A stretch of DNA of 61,621 nt from a virus. Location: IMG/VR virus record IMGVR_UViG_3300048930_000318, positions 1 to 61,621 of that record; one strand, 5' to 3'. The position numbers and the translations under genes were made by a program. The notes below the pieces were generated by a model. That model saw only the letters and a list, made by a program, of their open reading frames with translations. It was not told the DNA's origin and did no database searches. Below, piece by piece: positions 48,162 to 57,843 of this stretch (position 1 is its first letter; each line of letters begins with the position of its first letter).

Positions 48162-49346
48162 TTACACGCCGTAAAGTGCTGCGCTTTGCCAAGAGTACGG
48201 TGTAGCGGGTGCAGATGAACGGTAGCGAAAGAACATAAGGTTGGGAGACGCTGTAGCAATAATTCCCTCATCACCTACAACCGCAGGTGGTGTGAGTACG
48301 GCACTCTCGTAGAACAAGAAACCATTGATCCAACACCGCACGATCTCGTCCGTACCCCACTGTACGGTTATAGCCATCGTTCTAGGCATTGGTTGCCCGT
48401 AGTAGTAGTTGTTGATGGAGCAGATGGTTTGCCAACCCGCAGGTATCCACACTTGGATCGCACCTGTCCCTGTGAACAGAAATCCGCCCTTGATGTTTCC
48501 ACTACCCGTATTTGCAAGAAGGAAGGCGTATTGTGCGCCGTTGGTCTCAGGGGATTCGACCACACAGTCCACTGTCCAAGCCGTATTCCTGCGGATACTA
48601 GCTACACCATGTAACCGCCAAGATCCACCTGACACATAAGCCCCCATCTTTTCGTAAAAGAAAGATGGGACATAACGTAAAGTACCAACAGTGCTCGCGT
48701 GGTTTGCGTTACCACTCGCATCGTTAAACGGTGTAGAGACGTTTCCGAGTTCTGCGCGGTACTCTTCATCGGCTTCGATAGCGGGCCAAGAGGGGCGGGT
48801 ATATGTTGGGCCACTAGAAGTCTCGATCACGGCGTAGGACGGCAGTAAAGACACCTCACCTGCAAGATCACCGAAAACGGTACGCCGTGTGATCTTGAGA
48901 ATAAGGGTATAGGCTTTACTGGTGTCGATATCTGTAAAGAAACCCGCGATTGTTACGGTGTTTTCTTGCTCGTCGTAGGCTGCACCTGAGTAGGTTAGGT
49001 TTGACGAATTGTTACTACCTGTGACGGTAGCACCTGTAACATCCCCCGCAGGATCTCCGATGTCCAAAAGGTAGGCCGCAACTTCCCACCCAACATCTCC
49101 ACTTGCCACTGCCTTTGCTGTATAGCGAAGACGAACAACAAGATCATCACTATCTAACGTACCCATCTCTGTTTGTGGGGGGATAAGGAGACGCCAGACA
49201 GCCTTTGCGCTCGTACCTTCTGGAAAATCCAAAGAGACCAGCGCAGAGTTCACACCTGAGATTCTAGCCTTGTCTGGTCTATCTGCGGGTGTATCCGATG
49301 GTCGGATGATTGCGCCTTCTGGTAGTATAGCAAGGAGTAGCGGCAT
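48162..49346 (-). CDS. Structural protein with LamG/concanavalin-like domain
   Basis: 394 residues. The C-terminal 170 residues (RRNTAWTVDCVVESPETNGA; FLFTGTGAIQVWIPAGWQTI; TVQWGTDEIVRCWINGFLFY) follow the strand pattern of LamG-type carbohydrate-binding folds seen on phage tail proteins. The N-terminal half is beta-rich and unassigned. It lies directly between the gpJ-like and gpI-like genes (1 nt after gpJ), so it is probably a baseplate or fibre component. Confidence 0.65.
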   Translation of the reverse strand: MPLLLAILPEGAIIRPSDTPADRPDKARISGVNSALVSLDFPEGTSAKAVWRLLIPPQTEMGTLDSDDLVVRLRYTAKAVASGDVGWEVAAYLLDIGDPAGDVTGATVTGSNNSSNLTYSGAAYDEQENTVTIAGFFTDIDTSKAYTLILKITRRTVFGDLAGEVSLLPSYAVIETSSGPTYTRPSWPAIEADEEYRAELGNVSTPFNDASGNANHASTVGTLRYVPSFFYEKMGAYVSGGSWRLHGVASIRRNTAWTVDCVVESPETNGAQYAFLLANTGSGNIKGGFLFTGTGAIQVWIPAGWQTICSINNYYYGQPMPRTMAITVQWGTDEIVRCWINGFLFYESAVLTPPAVVGDEGIIATASPNLMFFRYRSSAPATPYSWQSAALYGV

Positions 49347-49347
49347 C

Positions 49348-51834
49348 TTACGCCTCCAACAAAGTGATAAGGATCTTGGATGGGATGGTTACGGGCAGTT
49401 CATTCTCAGACAAGGTGACGGAAGCCGCCGTAGGCGTGGCCGTTCCCTTTGCGAGTTTCAAACTCGGTACGTCTCGGATGTTAGGTGAGATCTCGTGGAT
49501 CAAGTTGTGGATCTTGGAGTAAGACACCTGACCGCCAAAATTCCAAATATACGTTGTCTGATCTCCCTCAACAGCAAGCGGGTTGAGGTAGTTGGAGAGC
49601 GCAGTACGGATCTCTGCAATACTACCTCGCGGCCACACTACCGTTGCTTCGATAGTGATCGTCGCAGGTTCGTAATTCAAGGCGGTAAGCTGGTGGTTCA
49701 CAAGCAACTTACCCTTGATAGGTGGCCGCGCATAGCGATCTCCGTTGAAGAAGGCCTGTAAGTCGAGAAGTTCCGTATTGCTGAGAACCGCACCACCAAG
49801 GCCCACAACAAGGAGTTTTACAGTCTTTGGCCCGTATCCCTCTTCAACGACAACAGCCCTCTCGATCATCTTGATACCCGAAGAGTTTGTGTACTCTTCC
49901 ACAGCGATATACTCAATATCATCCGAACGAGTACCCACAGACCTTACTCGAAGTTGTGTTGGGCCTTGGTGACGAAGGCGCTCAAGATCGATCTCGTCAC
50001 CACCATCTTTGAGACGCCAACCTCTTGCGGGTCTTGGGTTTGTGATATTGACGATACCGCCGATGCCCGTAGCGTTTGATAGGATCTGATCAACGCCTAC
50101 GTTACCGTTCTCTTCACCGCCAACACGGATCGTTCCTCGGATGTTACCTGCGCCAACAGGGGGGATCTTTCCGTTTGTACCATCACCAAAGTAGATCACC
50201 ATCTGATCTTCATTGTTGATCTTGCGTGTGTAGTGTCGGTCAAGTGGGCCTGAGAACTTGAAAGAATCGACAAGCGTGTATTCTAGCCAAACACCCGTAC
50301 CTGCTTCGTCCACCTCAATAGTCTCTGTATCTTGTAGGTACGGGCCTTCTGTGAGGGTAAAGAACTGATTAGCCGAACCATCACTCGAACCAAAGATTGT
50401 AGGGCCAACGGTCTCCCCCTGTGTGACGGGGAAGAGGATGTACTGATCGTCTTGGTCGATCTGGATCGTGTCAATGGTTGGACGTGTGGCACCCAAGACG
50501 CCTGTATATCGAAATCTCCACCAGTAGCCTTCGATCAGATTCACCTCACCTTTTGACCAAGAGCGATCAATTGTCTGAGGTATATCAAAGATGATACGCC
50601 CTGTTTGCGCTAGGTCTGTACCGCTGAGATTACAGGTGTCGTCGAGGTTCGAGAAGGGAACCCACTCGGCTGTTACATAGTAATCAGAAGGATCTTCGCT
50701 TGGTGTAGTTTGCCCAAACAGACCCTCTGCCTTGACGTAGTTGACAGATCCGAGACCTGCTACAAGATAACTAGAGATCCGCTTCTCGCTTGCGCCTGTT
50801 TTCTTGAGGGAGATTGTGACGATAGCGCCACTACCAACGCGAGTACCCATCAAAGAGGTAATGTCGAAGTAAAGGTTTGTGGAGTCGTAGTAGATATTGT
50901 CAGGCTCGAAGATGCTGCGCTCTGAGTCATAGTATTCCCAAACACCAAAAAGCCCGTTGGTGGATGCGGATGTGATCGTAAAGTCGATACGGTTAGGCAT
51001 GACGTGTTTGTGACAACCATACAGACATTCACCGTCGTAGTTTGTTGCCCCAAAGGGCGTTACCGTACCCACACCGTATGTTACAGATGCCTGATCTGTA
51101 GAGTAGGTGAATGTTGACCACGCAATATCAGTCTCGGTTTGAAACTGGGGCGATCTTGCACTTGGGACTTGTACGACTCGAATCCTAGTGGCATCCAAAC
51201 GTGATACAACGCGAAAGAAACCAAGGTTAGGGGCAAGACTACCCTTTAGGTAGATCTCTTGCCCTACGATGCTTGTTGACCACGTTCCTGACGCCCTTGT
51301 CACTACGTCGCTATTCGTATCCACACTTGCCTTATCGGAACCACCAGAAGCCGAGGCTCTTGTTGTATAGAAGAGGGAGGTAAGGCGATCTGTACGGTCA
51401 AGGTCAAACGTCTCAAGGTTTTCGTAGGCAACGGGGGGTGTACCCTCTGTCTCAAAAAGAGAAAGTGAGGGTACATAGTCGAGTTGGTTGACGGAAGTAG
51501 ATGTGGAGAGTTTGGCTAGGATCTCAGCAACAGCGGGGGTCGCTGTCTTGAGTTCAATACCTTGTAGCCGTAGGAGTTCTTTAATAGACGATCTCAACTG
51601 TGCGCTATCAATAAACATCTCTGTGGCAATAGAGTCGAGGCGGGTATTATTCATGTGTCCTACAGCCGCAAAGGACGACAGCAATTGCGTGTGGACTTCA
51701 TAGTCGTTTTCGTCTGTAAGACCTAAACGATCTTTGTTGACTCGGAGATACTGCAAGAGAGATCTGTAGATCTCAGGGTAGTAGAACCCTGCGAAGTTTA
51801 GACCACCAACGGTAGTGATTACCCGTGTTGCCAT
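49348..51834 (-). CDS. Baseplate wedge protein, gpJ-like
   Basis: 828 residues. C-terminal part carries gpJ/T4 gp6-type features: FGDGTNGKIPPVGAGNIRGT, GGDEIDLERLRHQGPTQLRV (the ETDEELRERI-like strand), GPKTVKLLVVGLGG and TIEATVVWPRGSIAEIRTAL. The N-terminus (LNFAGFYYPEIYRSLLQYLR) is typical of the wedge-joining helices. It forms the baseplate wedge with the gpW/gp25-like protein encoded just upstream. The large middle insert is beta-rich. It overlaps the gp25-like gene by 1 nt. Confidence 0.85.
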   Translation of the reverse strand: MATRVITTVGGLNFAGFYYPEIYRSLLQYLRVNKDRLGLTDENDYEVHTQLLSSFAAVGHMNNTRLDSIATEMFIDSAQLRSSIKELLRLQGIELKTATPAVAEILAKLSTSTSVNQLDYVPSLSLFETEGTPPVAYENLETFDLDRTDRLTSLFYTTRASASGGSDKASVDTNSDVVTRASGTWSTSIVGQEIYLKGSLAPNLGFFRVVSRLDATRIRVVQVPSARSPQFQTETDIAWSTFTYSTDQASVTYGVGTVTPFGATNYDGECLYGCHKHVMPNRIDFTITSASTNGLFGVWEYYDSERSIFEPDNIYYDSTNLYFDITSLMGTRVGSGAIVTISLKKTGASEKRISSYLVAGLGSVNYVKAEGLFGQTTPSEDPSDYYVTAEWVPFSNLDDTCNLSGTDLAQTGRIIFDIPQTIDRSWSKGEVNLIEGYWWRFRYTGVLGATRPTIDTIQIDQDDQYILFPVTQGETVGPTIFGSSDGSANQFFTLTEGPYLQDTETIEVDEAGTGVWLEYTLVDSFKFSGPLDRHYTRKINNEDQMVIYFGDGTNGKIPPVGAGNIRGTIRVGGEENGNVGVDQILSNATGIGGIVNITNPRPARGWRLKDGGDEIDLERLRHQGPTQLRVRSVGTRSDDIEYIAVEEYTNSSGIKMIERAVVVEEGYGPKTVKLLVVGLGGAVLSNTELLDLQAFFNGDRYARPPIKGKLLVNHQLTALNYEPATITIEATVVWPRGSIAEIRTALSNYLNPLAVEGDQTTYIWNFGGQVSYSKIHNLIHEISPNIRDVPSLKLAKGTATPTAASVTLSENELPVTIPSKILITLLEA

Positions 51835-52199
51835 TAGAATTGACCTCCGTTGATAGGTACGGATAGTTGTTGTCTTGCACCAGACTCAAGGTTTATGTAT
51901 TCGATAAGGGCGTTAAGTTCGCCGTCTATCGTCTCAAAAGAGATGTCTCGTAGTCTTGCAAGTTGATCTTGTTCGAGGGACTGGAATAGCCTCTGGATCA
52001 CAACACCCGCTGTAGAAGAGGTGGTATCGTCGTTGATACCAAAAATTAGGCTATCAAGGTCTTCTTGAGGTTGAAACGGATTCTCTGAATCGGCAGAACC
52101 TAACCCAACACGGATCAACTGCGCGATGTATTCATCACCGTCTAGCAAGGCGAAGCGTCCGTTGACGGCTTTGGATGGAAGTTTTATGCCTCTTGCCAT
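51834..52199 (-). CDS. Baseplate wedge protein, gpW/gp25-like
   Basis: 121 residues. Short length, the position between spike and gpJ-like genes, and a small beta domain after a helical part (RLRDISFETIDGELNALIEY, then INLESGARQQLSVPI) fit the gp25/gpW lysozyme-fold wedge family, which nucleates sheath assembly. Sequence similarity is weak, so the call leans on gene order. Confidence 0.65.
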   Translation of the reverse strand: MARGIKLPSKAVNGRFALLDGDEYIAQLIRVGLGSADSENPFQPQEDLDSLIFGINDDTTSSTAGVVIQRLFQSLEQDQLARLRDISFETIDGELNALIEYINLESGARQQLSVPINGGQF

Positions 52200-52207
52200 A
52201 GTCTAAC

Positions 52208-52810
52208 CTACTTCGTGAAGACGGTAGAGGAAGAGAGACCCGCGATGTTTGGGAGAAGTAACGTATCAACAGCCGTTGTCAATGCGGGATCTGTGGTTAC
52301 AACGGCGTGTGCCTTGAGTGCCGTACATAGGTTACCCAACCACGTTGCTAACTCTGTGCCTAGTACGAGAGGCTGGTTTGCGAGTTCCGATCCAAGGTGG
52401 ATTGTGTTCTTCTTGGCGTGGATCGGTACACCGTCTGCGGCCCCAATAGAAACGAACTCGTTGTCCTTTGTATCATCCAAGACGATGTAATTCCCCGCAG
52501 GTGTAACGATGCCTCTTGCCTTTGGGTAGGAGTACAGAAGTCGAGTAGGGGCTGTTGTCTCTTCAAAACGAATAACACCCAAGTAGTAGATTTCGTCTGC
52601 AAACTCAACGAAGTCACCGTCATCTTCTGGGATAAGAAGCATAACGGTATCCCCCACGTTTGGAGGAAAGAAGCAGTCACCGTTGAAGATGGGGGAGATC
52701 CATTCTGGGTAAGTGGCATCATCCAACTCAGCCATACGACAAAGGACACGACCCGCTTTGGCGGGATCATCCACAGATTCAACAAAGCCCTTGGTGTGTG
52801 CAAACAGCAT
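52208..52810 (-). CDS. Baseplate central spike, gpV/gp5-OB-like
   Basis: 200 residues. The N-terminal OB-fold (TKGFVESVDDPAKAGRVLCR; PNVGDTVMLLIPEDDGDFVE) is typical of gpV/gp45/gp5 spike proteins, followed by a short beta-repeat region (ARGIVTPAGNYIVLDDTKDN; ADGVPIHAKKNTIHLGSELA). No lysozyme domain. It forms the membrane-piercing tip or its adaptor beneath the hub. The apex may be a separate protein. Confidence 0.78.
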   Translation of the reverse strand: MLFAHTKGFVESVDDPAKAGRVLCRMAELDDATYPEWISPIFNGDCFFPPNVGDTVMLLIPEDDGDFVEFADEIYYLGVIRFEETTAPTRLLYSYPKARGIVTPAGNYIVLDDTKDNEFVSIGAADGVPIHAKKNTIHLGSELANQPLVLGTELATWLGNLCTALKAHAVVTTDPALTTAVDTLLLPNIAGLSSSTVFTK

Positions 52811-52811
52811 C

Positions 52812-54302
52812 TTATTTCTTTCCTACGGGTGGAATAGCTGGTGGAATACCAAGACCATCCTTTGCACCAAAGCGTTGAACACGATTCCATTTGGTGATCA
52901 AAATACCACCAGCACTACCTTTGCCTGTCTTCTTGGGGATAATCTCTGCGGTGAGTAGTTTGTAGCCTGTCACCTCACAGACGTAGATACCATCGGGTGA
53001 CATAGTATGTTTGCAGGTAGTGATCTTGTAGAAGCCATCCAAACGAGAGGAAAGCCCTTCTACGGCGTGGACTTGACGAGATCGCAAAGAGGGGACGCCT
53101 ACAACAGTCATGCGTAACATGATGAAGTCGCGTTCATTCTCTCGCAAGAATTTGTCAACAAAGTCCAAGGCATCTTGCTTGGAGTAGAATGGTTTGTCTG
53201 CGATAGCGGTGATAGATCTACCAAATGCTGTAAAGCGTACACGCGCACCGTGTAGGATCTCGTCTTTTGCTCTCAGACTGTTCGGGCCTACCTTTGGGCC
53301 ATCTAAACGCATAATCTCTGTCTTGGTTGTATCTTCGATGGTTGTTGACTTGATCTTGCGGGTAGAGCGGTCATAGTGTAGGACTTCAACGCCTGTAGGC
53401 TTGTCTTTGATAGAGAACTCAGGGGAGGCGTTGAGGATGGATGGATTATCACCGCCGTACTTGAAGAGATAACCGACCTCTTCTCCTGCTTCTCTTTTCT
53501 TTTTGAAGTGGACAACGTAAGCCCCACCCTCAATAGGTGCAGCGGGATCGTTGGACTTTTGGAAGTCAACCCAGAGATCGAAGTCTTGGATCTTGGCTAG
53601 GTGCATAAGGAAGTCCCAATCCGTTTGCCCTGCTTTTTGGATGCGGTTTGGGATCACGGTTTGAGGTGTAGTCTTTGGCTTTGTACCTACAGGTGATCCG
53701 ATGGGGGGTGCAATCACCTTTATGGTAGTCTTCTTATTGACCTCAGTGGGATCTACGTCTGCTTTGTATTGGTACTTTGCTGCGATTTTACGCACGATCT
53801 CTTCATCAGACAGACCCTTCCATACAGTCTGCCTCTTCTTGCGCCCTACGTTCTTGAAACGCGCCCTGTGGCTTGACTGCAAACGGTGACGGCCATCCTG
53901 CGCTTTGATAGTGAGAGTTTGACCGTCTGCATCAAAGTTTGGCATCCATTTAAGGATCTCGCATCTGTCCACGAACTCTCGAAGGTTTCCGTATCCAAGA
54001 TAGAGATCCACATAGTTACCTTCTTGAAAGGCTAGGCTTTCAAGGACGGCAGACCAGTCAGCAAACTTATCGGGTTGAGTATCTGCGCGGTTCTTGAGGT
54101 GCATAGTGAGAAGGGAAGACATCTTTACGTCGTCTTCATATTCGATAGAGACAAGCAGGTCAAGTAGTCGAGATCCGATGGGGGTGATCTTGGACATATC
54201 CTTGCCAGAGATGTAGATGTCAAAAGCGGGTGTGAGGTTATCTATTGGCTGCTTTTCTCTGGCCGCTTCAACGTGTCTTTTTTGCTCAATGATCGTTATC
54301 AT
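52812..54302 (-). CDS. Tail hub protein, gpD-like
   Basis: 496 residues. Layout of phage late-control gpD / Mu gp44 / T4 gp27: beta-barrel N-terminus (PAFDIYISGKDMSKITPIGS; VSIEYEDDVKMSSLLTMHLK), WKGLSDEEIVRKIAAKYQYK followed by QKAGQTDWDFLMHLAKIQDF (the hallmark TDWxFLxRLA segment), and later PSLRSRQVHAVEGLSSRLDG with FYKITTCKHTMSPDG. It binds the spike and the tube. It is the first gene after promoter-like element C (54.35-54.49 kb), the only non-coding gap in the tail operon. Confidence 0.85.
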   Translation of the reverse strand: MITIIEQKRHVEAAREKQPIDNLTPAFDIYISGKDMSKITPIGSRLLDLLVSIEYEDDVKMSSLLTMHLKNRADTQPDKFADWSAVLESLAFQEGNYVDLYLGYGNLREFVDRCEILKWMPNFDADGQTLTIKAQDGRHRLQSSHRARFKNVGRKKRQTVWKGLSDEEIVRKIAAKYQYKADVDPTEVNKKTTIKVIAPPIGSPVGTKPKTTPQTVIPNRIQKAGQTDWDFLMHLAKIQDFDLWVDFQKSNDPAAPIEGGAYVVHFKKKREAGEEVGYLFKYGGDNPSILNASPEFSIKDKPTGVEVLHYDRSTRKIKSTTIEDTTKTEIMRLDGPKVGPNSLRAKDEILHGARVRFTAFGRSITAIADKPFYSKQDALDFVDKFLRENERDFIMLRMTVVGVPSLRSRQVHAVEGLSSRLDGFYKITTCKHTMSPDGIYVCEVTGYKLLTAEIIPKKTGKGSAGGILITKWNRVQRFGAKDGLGIPPAIPPVGKK

Positions 54303-54344
54303 CTTTTTGACCTTGCTTTTGTGTGCCTCTAAGTGTGATCTTTT

Positions 54345-54490
54345 ATTCAGTAGTCCGTTTTCTTACAGGATCTTGTTTGTCTGCGATCCACCCTCTCTAT
54401 AGGATCATTATAGGGAGGGTGGAGCCTCGCAAGACCTTGGTAGAGTAGGGAGATCTGGATCTACTGCTAATCTATTCAGTCGTGGATCGT
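54345..54490. repeat. Promoter-like repeat element, copy C
   Basis: Same core as copies A and B: TTTTCTTACAGGATCTTG, hairpin CCACCCTCTCTATA-N7-TATAGGGAGGGTGG (14-bp stem, one G-U, about 54388-54422), minus-strand box (54429-54445), GGATCTACTGCTAATC and CAGTCGTGGATC. The left box present in A and B is missing. Confidence 0.8.
54407..54445 (-). promoter_or_regulatory. Candidate phage-specific promoter (copy C), leftward
   Basis: Minus-strand box CTCTACCAAGGTCTTGC (54429-54445), 16 bp, perfect TATAAT (54407-54412). About 100 bp upstream of the tail hub gene. Confidence 0.55.
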
Positions 54491-54618
54491 GCCATCATTC
54501 TCTTTTTGCCCTAGACTATACTGTAAGAAAACATCTATGATCCACCATGACGAAAAGACTTGATCCACCATGACGATTTCCTACAACACATAGTGTAAGA
54601 AAAAATCTATACCACAGA

Positions 54619-55383
54619 TCAGACACTAAGCCTTGCTGTTCTCTTGTTTCTCTCGTCCAAAACGTACTGAAACGCAAGTTGAGCGTCTGGTTCGTCTGCA
54701 AATACATGGCAAGATGGTACTACAGATTCTCTCAAGATTACCGATCTAGGTGGTATATGAATCTTAGCACCAACAGGCGGCTTGTACGGGTACTCTGGGT
54801 GTCTTTTCCTCAGACGATCTCCTAACATCGGATCACCGTAGAACCTTCTAGCCAAAGCCTCCCACGATGCCTCCGCCCTACTTGCGACAAGATAGTAAGA
54901 CTCCTTCGGACGTCGAGATGGATCGATTGTGAACTGAGTGAAGGGTACATACTTCGTCAGTGTGATAGAGAGATCGATAGATCTGTACGTCCCATCCAAC
55001 AAAACATCCGTGAACTTTGGGTCAATCGCCTCGATCAGTACCGTCTCGGAGATATGCTTGCCAAAGACGAACAAACAGATCTTTGAACGACCCAACTTAT
55101 CGTCCTTGATAGCCATCTTCTCAAGGGTCTGGTAGGCTTTAAGGATCTCCTTGCCTTGGTCTCGGTCTGCCGCAAACAACTTGGTCTGAAACGTAAAGGT
55201 GCGCTCTTTCCCTTTTGTCCATTGGATGATCGGGTACTGTTGACCAAAACGATCAGCTTTGGATAGCGCACTACCTACGGAGATCTGTACCCCATCACTC
55301 AGAGGAAACTGAGGTTCCCAAACAACATTATCATCCAAGTCCTTGATATACCAGTCGGCTCGAATCTTTGGTTTGTAAATCAT
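54619..55383 (-). CDS. LysM-containing tail tube/baseplate connector
   Basis: 254 residues. The N-terminal 155 residues are beta-rich (the layout of gp53/gp48-type tube-initiator proteins). Residues about 168-218 (YYLVASRAEASWEALARRFY, then KHPEYPYKPPVGAKIHIPP-like end) are a LysM-type fold, as in T4 gp53 and other baseplate proteins between tape measure and hub. Likely joins tube and baseplate. It overlaps the tape-measure gene by 4 nt. Confidence 0.75.
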   Translation of the reverse strand: MIYKPKIRADWYIKDLDDNVVWEPQFPLSDGVQISVGSALSKADRFGQQYPIIQWTKGKERTFTFQTKLFAADRDQGKEILKAYQTLEKMAIKDDKLGRSKICLFVFGKHISETVLIEAIDPKFTDVLLDGTYRSIDLSITLTKYVPFTQFTIDPSRRPKESYYLVASRAEASWEALARRFYGDPMLGDRLRKRHPEYPYKPPVGAKIHIPPRSVILRESVVPSCHVFADEPDAQLAFQYVLDERNKRTARLSV

Positions 55384-57659
55384 CGTTTAGACCCCTTAAT
55401 CGGCGTAGGGATACCCACCATTGCATTACGGCGATCCACTTTTTGCCCTGTACGCTCTAACTGATCGTTTTGGACTTTTGCCACCGACTCCGCTACCTTC
55501 TTGCCATCCAATACAGTTTGGTTGACAATTGTGATGCTAGAACCTTGTGCGGGGTTTTGCTGCGGTTTTGGTGGGGCAAAACGCTCAAGGGCAGGGGCAA
55601 TCTCTTTGAGTGTGGCTGCAATCTGAGCCTCACCGTAACCTCTTGCCTGTAGTGACTTACGGACGCGCTCTGTAGCGTATGCACGGTCGAGGGCTACACG
55701 ACCACCACCCACCTTGCCTACAGTAGTCATGCCCCGATCCCTCATGGAAGATAGTGTAGATAGTGTTTGGTTTGCCGCACCCTGCGCGGTTGTTGCACGA
55801 GCCGTACCGCCTACAGAGATCAGCCCCATTGAAGCCAATACACCACGCAAAGACTCGAACTTTGATAACCAATCGCCGATCTTCTGGCCGAACTTGGACA
55901 TAGCCCCGTTAAGGAAGACTTCATCAATCGTTTGCACGATCTTGTAGATACCGTACCCCACAGCCGCCGCAGCCGCAAATTTGAGGGCGATTATACCCGT
56001 TGTAATCGCCGCCGCTTTTAAGGCTGTACCTAAACCACCAGCACCTAACGCCGCACGATGTATCGAATACTCAATAGCAACCTGTTTGACTAACCACATA
56101 CCCGCTTGGACAACAGCCGCACCTAACCCCCAGACGATACGCAGAACAGGAGCCACAGTAAGTCCGATAAGAAACTTGAGGGCTGTGAATCCTGTGATAA
56201 GCACACCACCGCCAACAACCATAGCCGCGATACGAGCAAGATCCTTCTCTGCGCCACCAAAAGATCTTGTGATCTCAACAACGATACCATAAGCAGCCTT
56301 GAGATCTCTACCAAGCATCTGTGCAATACTCGCAATTGCACCAAAGCCCTGTACGACACCTTGCATGATGGCTACAGACCCCGCAGAGATCCCAAAAGCC
56401 CCTGTTGGATCTACCATCTTTTGTATAGTACGAGCCGCATTACCCGCAAGAGAGAAATCAGAAAGCAGTAGGCTAAAGACCTTACTTGCACCTGTGATCT
56501 TTGCGCTAAACCTTTCGAGTGTTGAGAAGATCGGGCCTTTGAAATTCTGCACCATAGAGATTGCAAAAGCATCTACCGCCGAGGTGAAGCGGATATAGGC
56601 ATCCATGATGTTCTGAGAGCGGATCTTATAGACGGTATCAATCGTCTTGTTGACCTCTTTCTCGCCCGTCTTATACATCTTTACGGTCTTATGGAAGTCC
56701 TTACCCTCAACGATACTCAGAAGCGCACCCACACCACGAGATCCACGCATACCAAACAGTTTGTTGGCGACCTTCTGCACTTCCTCCATGCCTGTCCCAG
56801 ACTTCAAGGCGTCCTTCTGCATTAGGCGAAAAGCGGTTGCCACGTTTAGGATACTTTGCGTGATGTCCAACCCGCCCTCGGCGTTCTTGTGGATCATCGC
56901 CGTGTACTTACCGATCTGGATCTTCCCTTGTCCTGCGTTCTTGGACAGTTGGTTCACCATGTTACTGAGAACCGTACCAGAACGAGATCCGATCAAGGCG
57001 TTATTGTGGAAGAGACCTAGGATGTTTGTGAGTTCTGCAAAGTTGGACTTCGTGAAGTTGGTAACACCTCCGATATAGCGAATACCGTTATACAACTCGT
57101 TGACATTGGCCGCGCTATTTGCAGCAACAAACATCATACGGTTAAGCACACGGTTCATATCGTTGGTTTCCATACCGAACGCTTTGGTGGACGTGACCCC
57201 CATCTTGATCGCCTTCTCAAGCGATATGTTCTCAGCCTCGGCGAAACGGGCCATCATCCCCATGTTCTTGAGTGTATCGGCCCCAGACACACCCATCTGC
57301 TTGAACATTTCCATGCCCTGCAAGACTTCGGCTGCGGTGAATTTGGTCGCACCCGCAACCTCCAAGGCTCTGTCTTTGAAGACTTGCAAAGCGGGATCAC
57401 CAGCCTCAAGGCGAGACTGTAACCTCATAGCAGACTTATCGAAATCGGCAAACTTCTTGACGGCTGTACCTGCCGCCGCTGTAGCGATAACGCCGAGGGT
57501 ATTGAGTTTGGAAAACCCCTCGTTGATCTGTTGTCTTGCGTTGGTCGCAGAATCGCCTAGAGAACGAAATCTCTGTTCCGTTCTAGTCATTTGCGAGATC
57601 GCCTTGTTGGCTGTAAAGGAGAATACGGCAGAGACGCCGATCACTCTTGCGAAGGACAT
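55380..57659 (-). CDS. Tail tape measure protein
   Basis: 759 residues. N-terminal region shows tape-measure features: FADFDKSAMRLQSRLEAGDP, EVAGATKFTAAEVLQGMEMF and LAKAxxMGV-like repeats, followed by hydrophobic helices around residues 480-600 (GGGVLITGFTALKFLIGLTV; ITTGIIALKFAAAAAVGYGI). C-terminal region is helical and Gln-rich. By the usual 1.5 angstrom per residue, a tail of roughly 110 nm is expected. It follows the frameshifted chaperone gene by 1 nt. Confidence 0.9.
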   Translation of the reverse strand: MSFARVIGVSAVFSFTANKAISQMTRTEQRFRSLGDSATNARQQINEGFSKLNTLGVIATAAAGTAVKKFADFDKSAMRLQSRLEAGDPALQVFKDRALEVAGATKFTAAEVLQGMEMFKQMGVSGADTLKNMGMMARFAEAENISLEKAIKMGVTSTKAFGMETNDMNRVLNRMMFVAANSAANVNELYNGIRYIGGVTNFTKSNFAELTNILGLFHNNALIGSRSGTVLSNMVNQLSKNAGQGKIQIGKYTAMIHKNAEGGLDITQSILNVATAFRLMQKDALKSGTGMEEVQKVANKLFGMRGSRGVGALLSIVEGKDFHKTVKMYKTGEKEVNKTIDTVYKIRSQNIMDAYIRFTSAVDAFAISMVQNFKGPIFSTLERFSAKITGASKVFSLLLSDFSLAGNAARTIQKMVDPTGAFGISAGSVAIMQGVVQGFGAIASIAQMLGRDLKAAYGIVVEITRSFGGAEKDLARIAAMVVGGGVLITGFTALKFLIGLTVAPVLRIVWGLGAAVVQAGMWLVKQVAIEYSIHRAALGAGGLGTALKAAAITTGIIALKFAAAAAVGYGIYKIVQTIDEVFLNGAMSKFGQKIGDWLSKFESLRGVLASMGLISVGGTARATTAQGAANQTLSTLSSMRDRGMTTVGKVGGGRVALDRAYATERVRKSLQARGYGEAQIAATLKEIAPALERFAPPKPQQNPAQGSSITIVNQTVLDGKKVAESVAKVQNDQLERTGQKVDRRNAMVGIPTPIKGSKR

Positions 57660-57660
57660 A

Positions 57661-57843
57661 CTAACCTCGCTTTGCTAGGGCTTGCTCACGCTTCAATTGC
57701 TTGTCAATACGTTCAAGAAACCAAAAGCGTTCTTTATGCGTGAGCCTCAAGCAATCTTCGTAAGTGAAGCCCTTCCCATACCAAAGGAGATTGTGGATCT
57801 CTTCGTTTAGATGGTCGAGGCTGAGAGGCGGAAAGATAGATCG
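57661..57843 (-). CDS. Tail chaperone frameshift extension (GT-like)
   Basis: A 60-codon open frame with no start of its own, joined by a -1 shift to the upstream gene. The shift site is the T-run at 57851-57844 (codons ACC TTT TTT TTC, heptamer T TTT TTC). The extension reads RSIFPPLSLDHLNEEIHNLL, then WYGKGFTYEDCLRLTHKERF and ends LKREQALAKRG. It stops 1 nt before the tape measure ATG. This is the classic gpG/gpGT (or P2 gpE/E') arrangement; the fused product of about 334 residues would chaperone the tape measure. Confidence 0.8.
   Translation of the reverse strand, partial: RSIFPPLSLDHLNEEIHNLLWYGKGFTYEDCLRLTHKERFWFLERIDKQLKREQALAKRG

Larger units (their letters stand above)
54303..54618. 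other. Intergenic control region in the tail operon
   Basis: A gap of 316 bp. It contains promoter-like element C (54345-54490), then two copies of GATCCACCATGACGA (54539-54553 and 54562-54576) and two of TGTAAGAAAA(A/C)ATCTAT (around 54522-54538 and 54594-54610). I see no gene and no good terminator for the genes to the right. Confidence 0.55.

Noticed and set aside
54401-54422. T7-like promoter sequence (ATTATAGGGAGGG) in copy C
   Set aside because: Copies A and B lack it at the same place, and it is explained by the hairpin arm around the TATAAT on the other strand.
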